Both the position numbers and the translations under genes were made by a program. A stretch of DNA of 64,000 bases, taken from contig JAGXIH010000011.1 in NCBI GenBank assembly GCA_024635795.1, forward strand, positions 1 through 64,000, in the 5' to 3' direction. Under the pieces are notes generated by a model. The model did no database searches and was not told the DNA's origin. It saw only the letters and a list, made by a program, of their open reading frames with translations. Positions 19,358 to 27,442 of the stretch are shown piece after piece. The stretch's first letter is position 1. Each line of letters begins with the position of its first letter. Source of the DNA: Salegentibacter sp. (GTDB taxonomy: Bacteria; Bacteroidota; Bacteroidia; Flavobacteriales; Flavobacteriaceae).

Positions 19358-20248
19358 ATGAATAAGCCAATTGCTATATGCTTCGGCGAAATATTATATG
19401 ATGTTTTTCCAAACCAAGAGAGAATTGGTGGCGCACCGCTTAATGTTGCCTATAGATTATCGGGATTGGGAATTGAAACCGAAATGATTAGTAAAGTAGG
19501 GGGCGATGAAAAAGGCGAAAAGCTAATTTCGTATCTGAAATCAAAGAATATTAAAACCGATAATATTGCCAAAGATGCAGAACATGCTACGGGAGTGGTT
19601 AGTGTAACTTTATCTGAAAGCGGATCGGCGAGCTATGAGATTTCCTATCCTGCCGCCTGGGATAAGATTCAGCTTACTGAGGAAATGAAAGAGGCAGTTA
19701 AGGAGGCCGATCTTATGATCTTCGGAAGTTTGGTATGCCGCGATGAGGTGAGTAGAAAAACCTTGCTGGAACTTCTTCCTTATGCCAAATTCAGGGTTTT
19801 TGATGTGAACCTTAGACCACCACATTACGAGAAGGAAATTCTTATTCAGCTAATGCAGAAAGCTGATTTCATCAAATTCAATGATGACGAGCTTTTTGAG
19901 ATCGCAGAAATGCTGGATTCCCCATTTAATTCCCTGGAACAGAATATTCGTTTTCTGGCTGAAAAGACCAGCACCAAAGTTATTTGTGTCACCAAAGGCC
20001 GGCATGGGGCGGTTTTATTGAAAGACGGAGAATTATATTACAATAGTGGATTCAAGATCGATGTGAAAGATACCGTCGGTGCAGGAGATTCTTTCCTCGC
20101 TTCGCTTTTGGCGAAACTGCTTCAAGGGGAAGAGCCACAGCAGGCCCTGGATTTTGCTTGCGCCGTGGGAGCTCTGGTGGCTGGCCGCGAAGGTGCCAAC
20201 CCCGAATTGTTAGAAAAAGAAATAAACGGGTTTATTAGGCCTATTTAA
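19358..20248 (+). CDS. PfkB-family carbohydrate kinase, probable fructokinase
   Basis: N-terminal CFGEILYDVFP...GGAPLNVAYRLSGLG and C-terminal DTVGAGDSFLASLLAKLL. Confidence 0.92.
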   Translation: MNKPIAICFGEILYDVFPNQERIGGAPLNVAYRLSGLGIETEMISKVGGDEKGEKLISYLKSKNIKTDNIAKDAEHATGVVSVTLSESGSASYEISYPAAWDKIQLTEEMKEAVKEADLMIFGSLVCRDEVSRKTLLELLPYAKFRVFDVNLRPPHYEKEILIQLMQKADFIKFNDDELFEIAEMLDSPFNSLEQNIRFLAEKTSTKVICVTKGRHGAVLLKDGELYYNSGFKIDVKDTVGAGDSFLASLLAKLLQGEEPQQALDFACAVGALVAGREGANPELLEKEINGFIRPI

Positions 20249-20290
20249 GTCATTGAAATTAATTCAGGCAATGCCAGATTAAACACATAA

Positions 20291-20324
20291 AACCCCTTGA
20301 GAAATCAAGGGGTTTTGTTTTTTT
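20291..20324 (+). terminator. Rho-independent terminator
   Basis: AACCCCTTGAgaaaTCAAGGGGTTTTGTTTTTTT. Confidence 0.85.
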
Positions 20325-20411
20325 AGAACTGAAATTTCAAGAAGTTAGCCGGTTTTTAGCTCACAACTAGTGAACTAGAAAATTTTCAGGAAATCAATTT
20401 AGGTAAAATAT

Positions 20412-20789
20412 CTACTCATACACCGAATGCTCTTTCCAGTAAGAAATTTCCGGTGGGCCAGCTAGAAATTCCTGGGACTCGGCTTTAAACTGCTTGAGGT
20501 GTTCGGTTTCCATGTGCTGGTTCTTATAGTAGTTTTCGTCGTTCCATACCTCGTAAAGCATAATATTGGAATTATCGTTTTTGTCTACATGGAGTTTGAT
20601 CTGAACGAAATGGTCTTCCTTCTCCACATTTTCAATGAGGCGTTCCATACTTGCCAGGGCGTCTATATTTTTGTTGGGAAGGGTTTTGTATTTAACCAGG
20701 ATGATAACTTCTTCGCCCTCTTCCTTGTTACAGGAAGTAAAACCCAATACCACCAGGCTTATAAGTAATAAGAGGATATTTTTTTTCAT
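20412..20789 (-). CDS. Lipoprotein with antibiotic biosynthesis monooxygenase (YgiN-like) domain
   Basis: Lipobox GFTSCNKE; ferredoxin-like ABM pattern (ILVKYKTLPNK...MLYEVWNDENYYKNQHMETEHLKQF). Confidence 0.8.
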   Translation of the reverse strand: MKKNILLLLISLVVLGFTSCNKEEGEEVIILVKYKTLPNKNIDALASMERLIENVEKEDHFVQIKLHVDKNDNSNIMLYEVWNDENYYKNQHMETEHLKQFKAESQEFLAGPPEISYWKEHSVYE

Positions 20790-21035
20790 AATTATGATAT
20801 TTTAATTGGAATGTCTCTATCAAAAATACAGCTTTCTACTGAAATAAAGAGATTTTCAATTTTTCCTGAAAAAACAGTAAAATATTCTAAGCCCAGAATT
20901 TTATAATTTAACTCAACTCCCACTTTCCTGGTAATTGGAGATATTGTTATTTTCTTCAGTTAATCCCTCTTACCTCTATTAGCCTCTAAATTCTTATCTT
21001 CGGAAAAGTTTTAATACACCCAATTCAGCTGTTCC

Positions 21036-22814
21036 ATGCATAAACTTACTTTCAGAATTTCACACCTTTGCGCTTTTCCTCTTTTACTGCTGCTATTTCT
21101 TTTGTCTTTCAATGCAGAAGCACAAATTCTGGGTGCTCCGGCTGAAAAGCAAGATAAAGAAGAAAAAATTCCCGAAGATGCCCTGGGTCGTAGAAGCCCA
21201 CGAGGAACGGTAACGGGGTTTATAGATGCTATGTCTGACCAAAATTATTCCCGGGCAGCCAGGTACCTTGAATTTTCCAGTATTTCAGATCAAGAGGAAC
21301 GCGAAGAAATTGTGCAGGTGTTGTTAAGACTGCTCGACCAGGGAGGTGATATCCTGCCTTATTCTCTCATCAGTAAAAACCCGGAAGGACGCACCGATGA
21401 TAACCTGGATCAGGATACCGACAGGATTGGGAGCGTTTCTGCCGATGGAGAGGTTATAGACATCCTTCTGGTTCAAACAAGGGATGAAAATGCTTATCCT
21501 GTTTGGTTATTTTCAGAAGAAAGTTTAAGTCAGATCGCTTCGTTAACTCTGGACCGAAGGGCTCTTGTTAACCGTATAATGCCGGAGTTTTTAGAGAATC
21601 GTATCTGGGGAGGTGTGCCTGCCGGCCAATGGATAATCGCCATACTACTTATCTTTTTAAGCTATGCTCTGGCCTGGAGCCTTATAAGTTTTATCACTTT
21701 TCTACTTCCCAGGATATTCAAGGCTGCGAAAGAGGATCCGGTTTCAGGGATTATAGGAGCCCTTAAACTGCCCTTAATGCTTTATGCGGCGGTTTGGATC
21801 TTCGTAATTTTCTCCCGAAACCTGGGATTATCTATTATAATAAGACAGAAATTCAGCGTTCTCACTATAATTATTGGCATAGCGGCCTTGCTTATACTTT
21901 TATGGCGGTTGTCTGATTTCCTGGGAAGGTATTCTCAACAAAAGATGATTCTAAGAGGCAATCCTGCCGGGGTGTCTATAGTCTTGTTTCTGCAGAGAGC
22001 TGCAAAAATAGCCATAGTGATCTTTGGAATTATTGCAATTTTAGGAATACTGGGAATAGATGTTACTACCGGGCTTGCAGCACTGGGGATTGGTGGTATC
22101 GCACTTGCTCTGGGAGCCCAGAAAACCATTGAGAACTTTGTAGGGAGTGTTACTCTTATCGCCGACAGGCCAATACGGGTGGGCGATTTTTGTCGGGTAG
22201 GAGAGATCTTAGGAACAGTAGAGAAAATAGGGGTGAGATCTACCCGAATCCGTACCCTGGATCGTACCCTGGTGACTATCCCCAATGGCGCTTTTTCTTC
22301 AGATACTATTGAGAACTATGCCCACCGTGATAAATTCCGGTTTCATAGCGTTATTAATTTCCGTTATGAAACAAGTCCCGATCAGCTGAGGTTTCTCCTG
22401 GCCGAACTACGGAAAGTTCTTTATGCCCATCCCAAGGTTTTTGAAGATCCTGCACGAGTAAGGTTTATTGGTTTTGGTTCGAGCTCTCTGGATATAGAGA
22501 TCTTTGCCTATTTAAATGCCTTGGATTATAGTGAGTTTTTGGAAATCAGAGAAGACCTGATGCTGTTAATGATGGACGTGGTAGAACGCAGTGGCTCCGA
22601 ATTTGCCTATCCTTCTCAAACGCTTTACTTCGCTAAAGATGGCGGGCTCTCCAAAGAGAAAGGAGAAATTGCAGAAAATCAGGTGAAAGAATGGCGGGAA
22701 AAAGGCGAAATGCCCATTCCTAAATACAGCGAAGAGCAGATAGAAGCGCTGCGATCTTCACTCAATTATCCGCCCGTTGGATCTGTGGGCCGGAAAGAAA
22801 CCCCTGAAAATTAA
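21036..22814 (+). CDS. Mechanosensitive ion channel family protein (MscS)
   Basis: TM3-like GLAALGIGGIALALGAQKTIENFVGSVTLIADRPIRVGDFCRVGEILGTVEKIGVRSTRIRTLDRTLVTIPNG. Confidence 0.93.
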   Translation: MHKLTFRISHLCAFPLLLLLFLLSFNAEAQILGAPAEKQDKEEKIPEDALGRRSPRGTVTGFIDAMSDQNYSRAARYLEFSSISDQEEREEIVQVLLRLLDQGGDILPYSLISKNPEGRTDDNLDQDTDRIGSVSADGEVIDILLVQTRDENAYPVWLFSEESLSQIASLTLDRRALVNRIMPEFLENRIWGGVPAGQWIIAILLIFLSYALAWSLISFITFLLPRIFKAAKEDPVSGIIGALKLPLMLYAAVWIFVIFSRNLGLSIIIRQKFSVLTIIIGIAALLILLWRLSDFLGRYSQQKMILRGNPAGVSIVLFLQRAAKIAIVIFGIIAILGILGIDVTTGLAALGIGGIALALGAQKTIENFVGSVTLIADRPIRVGDFCRVGEILGTVEKIGVRSTRIRTLDRTLVTIPNGAFSSDTIENYAHRDKFRFHSVINFRYETSPDQLRFLLAELRKVLYAHPKVFEDPARVRFIGFGSSSLDIEIFAYLNALDYSEFLEIREDLMLLMMDVVERSGSEFAYPSQTLYFAKDGGLSKEKGEIAENQVKEWREKGEMPIPKYSEEQIEALRSSLNYPPVGSVGRKETPEN

Positions 22815-22824
22815 GTTGAATCCT

Positions 22825-23982
22825 TTAAGTTTCTTCGGAAGTAACCTGGTATTTCCTGTATTTTAAGACTCGTTTCGAGATAGGTATCAGCATTAATCCG
22901 GCGATTAGGAAGAGGCCAAAGGAAACTCTCAGATTAAAAAGATGAGCGATATAACCAACAAGGGGTGGTCCCAGTAACATACCCGAGATGGCATAGGTTG
23001 TCACTATGGAAATAGCCATTCCGGGAGAATATTTTTCCGAAGAACCTGCAAGTAAAAAGGTCATGGGAACCACTGCCGCCACGCCTAAGCCTACCAGGCA
23101 AAATCCCACCAGAGCTGCCCAGAAATTAGGGAAAATGGTCATCAATAAAATTCCGGAAATGATAAACACCGAACTTATAGTATAGGTTTTTTGCATTCCG
23201 AGCCTTTCCATTATCTTATCTGAATAAAACCTGGAAAGCGCCATAAAGATCATAAAGATGAGGTAGCCCAGCGTGAAAATATCTTCGTTCACTACATCTC
23301 TGAAGTATACGCCGCTCCAGTCAAACATTCCGCCTTCACATAATGCCGCGAAAAACACCAGCAGGCCCAGGTAGAGGATAAATTTATCGGGTTTTCCCAG
23401 TCTTAATTTATTTCCTATAGAAGATCTGTCCTTTTTCAGCAGAAAGGAAAAGCTTGCGGCTGCGGCCAGAGTGCCTAAAATAGCTACCATCAGGATATGA
23501 TAAAACATAGGTACCTCGAGTTTTATCATTAAAGTCGAAACGGCAACGCCGGCAACTCCGCCCGTGCTCCACAAACCATGAAAGGAGCCTATTATCTTTC
23601 GGTCAAATTTTTTCTGAAGGCTTAGGGATTGGGTGTTTATGGCGATATTAAAAATACGCATGGCGAAAGCGAAGATGGAGATCGATATCACCAGCATAAG
23701 CATATTATCGGTAAATCCAATTCCAAGTAGTCCCAATGCAAGTAAAAAGAAGGAGACCAGCAGAGGCAACCGGCTCTCGAATTGGGAAACAAGCCAACCT
23801 GAAATGGGTAAACCTATCATAGAACTTACAGGCATGGTAATAAGTAAATTTCCCAACTCTGCTTCATTAAGGTCAAAGAATGTCTTCAGGCTTGGGATGC
23901 GGGAAGCCCAGGTCGAAAAGAAAAAACCTGAGATAAAAAAATAGGTGCTTAACGCTATACGTTGTTTCTTCCTGCTTTCCAT
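22825..23982 (-). CDS. MFS transporter
   Basis: 12-TM pattern; RIPSLKTFFDLNEAELGNLLI N-terminus typical of YbjJ-like MFS. Confidence 0.8.
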   Translation of the reverse strand: MESRKKQRIALSTYFFISGFFFSTWASRIPSLKTFFDLNEAELGNLLITMPVSSMIGLPISGWLVSQFESRLPLLVSFFLLALGLLGIGFTDNMLMLVISISIFAFAMRIFNIAINTQSLSLQKKFDRKIIGSFHGLWSTGGVAGVAVSTLMIKLEVPMFYHILMVAILGTLAAAASFSFLLKKDRSSIGNKLRLGKPDKFILYLGLLVFFAALCEGGMFDWSGVYFRDVVNEDIFTLGYLIFMIFMALSRFYSDKIMERLGMQKTYTISSVFIISGILLMTIFPNFWAALVGFCLVGLGVAAVVPMTFLLAGSSEKYSPGMAISIVTTYAISGMLLGPPLVGYIAHLFNLRVSFGLFLIAGLMLIPISKRVLKYRKYQVTSEET

Positions 23983-24097
23983 AAGTGATTTGCATGATGC
24001 AAATATCCTGGCTATTTCCTTAAGTAAAAAATTTTATGAATGGATTATTTCTCCTTAAGTACTCCCTTTAAATTAAATTTTGTAAAAATGTATATAA

Positions 24098-24844
24098 CTA
24101 ACTTTTTCCTGTAGGTTTTATTAGTAGTTCATTCACGTTTACCGAAGCAGGCTGGGTCAATGTATAAAAAACGGCATCGGCGATGTTTTTCGGTTTTAGT
24201 TTGGGTTCGTTTCCACCATAATCTTTATTTTCTAAAAGCTCTTTATCACTAATATCTTCCCGAAGGTCAGTTTCCACGGTTCCCGGTTCGATAGAGGTGA
24301 TTCTTATATTAAATTCAGGAGAAAGCTCCATACGCATGGCCCTGGAAAGTTCAATTACTGCAGCTTTAGAAGCTCCGTAAACCGCCCCGCCTTCAAATAT
24401 TTCTTTACCGTCAACCGAAGCAATATTGATAATATGCCCGCTTTTTTGCTCTTTCATAGATGGAAGCACTTCGTGAATACAACGCAGTGTTCCTTTTACA
24501 TTTACCTCAATGGTTTGTAACCATTCTTCCAGATGCCGGTTTTTTAAATAGGTGAGGGGCATAACCCCTGCGGAATTAACCAGGATATCTATTTTGCCGA
24601 ATTCTTTTCTGATTTTTTCAAACGCGCTGTTCACGCTTGCAGTGCTGCTCACATCCATCCCCGCGATAAAACTTTCAGATGGTAATTCTTTTTTGATCTC
24701 TACCAGTTTTTCTATACTTCTGCTGGCAAGGGCTACCTTGCAACCTTCGGCAGAGAGTTTTTTCGCTATCGCTTTTCCTATTCCGCTGCTTGCACCGGTT
24801 ACCACAATCACTTTTCCTTTTAAATTCATAGTATTTTTCTTCAA
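24098..24844 (-). CDS. Short-chain dehydrogenase/reductase (SDR)
   Basis: VTGASSGIGKAIA, NSAGVM, YGASKAAV motifs. Confidence 0.93.
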   Translation of the reverse strand: MKKNTMNLKGKVIVVTGASSGIGKAIAKKLSAEGCKVALASRSIEKLVEIKKELPSESFIAGMDVSSTASVNSAFEKIRKEFGKIDILVNSAGVMPLTYLKNRHLEEWLQTIEVNVKGTLRCIHEVLPSMKEQKSGHIINIASVDGKEIFEGGAVYGASKAAVIELSRAMRMELSPEFNIRITSIEPGTVETDLREDISDKELLENKDYGGNEPKLKPKNIADAVFYTLTQPASVNVNELLIKPTGKS

Positions 24845-25096
24845 TATCGCTTGATTTCCTTAAAGATGCCGTTAAGAAGATTCTAAATAACAGAGATTTA
24901 AGTTTTTGCTGAAAATTTTTTAGCTCCATCTATTTATTATTCGGCATAAACACGAATTCACTATTAATATGATGCATTTTGCCAAAACTCTAAAAGAGAT
25001 TCCGTATCCTACCAATGTAAAGTAACTGGAAAAATAAGCTAAAAAAATGAACAAATAGGTTTTCTTCTAAATAGGGAGGTTTCTTATCTTGCACCT

Positions 25097-25612
25097 ATGA
25101 TAAATCTTGATCAGTATATAAGAGATATCCCTGATTTTCCTAAGAAAGGGGTTGTTTATAAAGATATTTCTCCAATGCTTCAAAGTCCGGAGGCAATGCG
25201 CTTTGCGGTTGCATCTTTTATCGAGAACCTAAAAGGTGAAAAAATCGATAAAGTTATTGGAGTGGAATCCCGGGGCTTTTTCTTCGCCACGCTATTAGCC
25301 GATAGACTCGATGCGGGGTTTATCCCAATCCGGAAACCGGGAAAACTTCCCTATAAAACACATACCGAAGCTTACGAACTGGAATACGGCACCGATTCCC
25401 TGGAGATCCATCAGGACGCGATAACAAAAGGGGAGAGGGTATTGGTTCACGACGATGTACTCGCCACCGGAGGGACGGCTTTAGCTGCCTGTAACCTGGT
25501 AGAAAAATTAGGTGGAAAGATCGTGCAATGTAATTTTCTTGTGGAAATAAGATTTTTAAAAGGTCGGGATAAATTGAAGAATTATCAGGTAGAATCCTTG
25601 CTGAAGTATTAA
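25097..25612 (+). CDS. apt: Adenine phosphoribosyltransferase
   Basis: IPDFPKKGVVYKDISPML, GVESRGFFFA, VLVHDDVLATGGTA PRPP motif. Confidence 0.95.
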   Translation: MINLDQYIRDIPDFPKKGVVYKDISPMLQSPEAMRFAVASFIENLKGEKIDKVIGVESRGFFFATLLADRLDAGFIPIRKPGKLPYKTHTEAYELEYGTDSLEIHQDAITKGERVLVHDDVLATGGTALAACNLVEKLGGKIVQCNFLVEIRFLKGRDKLKNYQVESLLKY

Positions 25613-25761
25613 TCGAGAGCATTCTTCGTGACCCAGAGTTTCCAACCGATTATTGCCATCTGTACTTTACTGGCTTTTTGGAGGTCGAGCTGCTTTTTTG
25701 AGTAACTCGGTAAAACTTTCTTATTGAAACGAGAGAGCATTTTGAAGAATTTCTTTTTCAT
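25609..25761 (-). CDS. Small conserved-looking basic protein (50 aa)
   Basis: Reverse-strand ATG at 25761: MKKKFFKMLSRFNKKVLPSYSKKQLDLQKASKVQMAIIGWKLWVTKNALD*. Below the ORF track size cutoff; tail-to-tail overlap with apt stop. Resembles a short flavobacterial family by memory only. Confidence 0.65.
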   Translation of the reverse strand: MKKKFFKMLSRFNKKVLPSYSKKQLDLQKASKVQMAIIGWKLWVTKNALD

Positions 25762-25858
25762 TAGTTCAGGTTGGGTTTACCCAAAGGTATTGAAAATCAG
25801 GTAAAAGAGAAAAGGCAGGTAATAAGCATGTCTTTTTATAGGAACCTGTTATAAGTAT

Positions 25859-26182
25859 TTAGTCCACAAAGGTTTCTTTCAGTACTTCTTTACATTTTCG
25901 AATTTCAGATTTACTCAGAGAATCAAAGATTTTTATAATTCTTTGTTTGTCAATTGTCCGAATTTGGTCAATTGCTATCATTCCTTTTTTATCATTTGTT
26001 TTAATCGCAATTCTGGTAGGATATTTTGTGAGATTTGTTGTCATCGGGGCTACCACAATTGTTCTCAAATATTTGTTCATTTCGTTTGGCGAAATAATTA
26101 CACAAGGCCGGGTTTTCTTTATTTCACTTCCAATAGTTGGATCAAGATTTACTAGAATGATTGAATATTGTTTTAGTTCCAT
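25859..26182 (-). CDS. MazF/PemK-family toxin (endoribonuclease)
   Basis: YSIILVNLDPTIGSEIKKTRPCVIISPNEMN...TIVVAPMTTN. Confidence 0.92.
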   Translation of the reverse strand: MELKQYSIILVNLDPTIGSEIKKTRPCVIISPNEMNKYLRTIVVAPMTTNLTKYPTRIAIKTNDKKGMIAIDQIRTIDKQRIIKIFDSLSKSEIRKCKEVLKETFVD

Positions 26183-26418
26183 TCATCAAAATTTTCATCC
26201 TCAAAAACGTCATTTATAAGAAGTGCGTCATCATTATTATTTGCCATTTCTTTAAATTTCTCTTCCCAGTTTTTTCTTGGAGATTCTATTGGCCGGAGAA
26301 TGATTTGTCCTTTTTCTAAAATCAACTCCACTTTATCTTTTATATGATATTTTTCTAAGATTGTTTTACTCAATCTTAGCCCTTTTGAATTACCGATTTT
26401 AATAATTGAAACTTCCAT
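26173..26418 (-). CDS. MazE/AbrB-type antitoxin
   Basis: MEVSIIKIGNSKGLRLSKTILEKYHIKDKVELILEKGQIILRP; overlaps toxin start. Confidence 0.9.
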   Translation of the reverse strand: MEVSIIKIGNSKGLRLSKTILEKYHIKDKVELILEKGQIILRPIESPRKNWEEKFKEMANNNDDALLINDVFEDENFDEWN

Positions 26419-26512
26419 AACGCTAATTTTGTAAATACAAAGTTATTACTTTTTTTGAATTAATAAAATTAAGTCAGGATTTTGTGAGTAATGGCAAAAT
26501 CCACCAGTACAT

Positions 26513-26722
26513 TTATTTTCCAAATATTCCTATCGCTTTTGCAATATGCCCAGTTGCAACAATAAAATTTGCGCTATCTCCTTCTTCTAAAACAGTATTG
26601 AGATACTCAGCAATCATTTCTTTGCTGTCCAAATATTCTGCTATGTCAAATTTTGTCGTCCCCATTTTTTTAAAAATCAGAAAATGCTCCGGTATTTTGA
26701 ATCTTAAATTTTCCCTCCCCAA
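26513..26722 (-). pseudogene. Truncated addiction-module antidote protein (HigA-like N-terminal fragment)
   Basis: TKFDIAEYLDSKEMIAEYLNTVLEEGDSANFIVATGHIAKAIGI matches the family N-terminus but stops before the HTH. Confidence 0.7.
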
Positions 26723-26771
26723 TTTATTAAAAATTCGGCGTCTATTTTAAGAAAATTGAGATTTTCACAGC

Positions 26772-26898
26772 CTAAAAAGTGAATTTCAAACTCACCAACA
26801 ACTGCGAAGGCCGTAGTCGATATGTGCTCTGCACATACGAAAATTCGTTGCTGGAAACATTTACAAAATCATTGAACCGTCCAGATAGGGATTTGAGA
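26772..26898 (-). pseudogene. C-terminal fragment of an outer membrane beta-barrel / TonB receptor
   Basis: Minus frame ...VLKSLSGRFNDFVNVSSNEFSYVQSTYRLRPSQLLVSLKFTF* has an OMP-like terminal strand ending in F; no start or upstream body present. Confidence 0.5.
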
Positions 26899-26931
26899 AC
26901 CTAATGAGATAAATAGAAATTAAATCAGAAA

Positions 26932-26958
26932 AAAAGGCAGGTGATGAGCCTGCCTTTT
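26932..26958 (-). terminator. Terminator-like hairpin downstream of 26985..27419
   Basis: AAAAGGCAG gtgatgagC CTGCCTTTT, T-tract on the minus strand. Confidence 0.65.
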
Positions 26959-26984
26959 AATTCAAATTACAATGAAAAGCTAAA

Positions 26985-27419
26985 TTATTCTTGTGCTGCT
27001 TTTTTATTTCCAAACCTATATCTTATCCCCCAACTACCTCTCAAAAGACTGGACTCCCTCAAAATAGGTGTTAACTCCATTTGAAAGCCAAAGTTCTTTT
27101 TTTCGAAAGGGTAGATATTTAAACCAATGGGAACAACGAGTCCTTCAAAATCTCCAAGTCTTCCACCTAAGCCTACGTATATATTAACCATTTCAGTTCT
27201 CTTGAAAATATAATTAACCGCTAATTCCAGGCTGGTGTCAGCTATATAATTGTCGGTGCCAATTCGAAGCTCCGGAATAAATCTATTGTTTATCTCATAA
27301 CTGATACCAACAAATGGCAGATTGGATTGATTAAAACTAACCCCTAATTGGGCAAAGGAATTATTGGAGATGAAGAAGATAGATAAAACAACAATAAACC
27401 TGAAAGTAGTTTTGTGCAT
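26985..27419 (-). CDS. Hypothetical secreted outer-membrane-like protein
   Basis: Signal peptide and alternating beta-strand pattern (YEINNRFIPELRIGTDNYIADTSLELAVNYIF...); no specific family recognised. Confidence 0.7.
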   Translation of the reverse strand: MHKTTFRFIVVLSIFFISNNSFAQLGVSFNQSNLPFVGISYEINNRFIPELRIGTDNYIADTSLELAVNYIFKRTEMVNIYVGLGGRLGDFEGLVVPIGLNIYPFEKKNFGFQMELTPILRESSLLRGSWGIRYRFGNKKAAQE

Positions 27420-27442
27420 AGTATTTATTTTAGGTTAATTAG

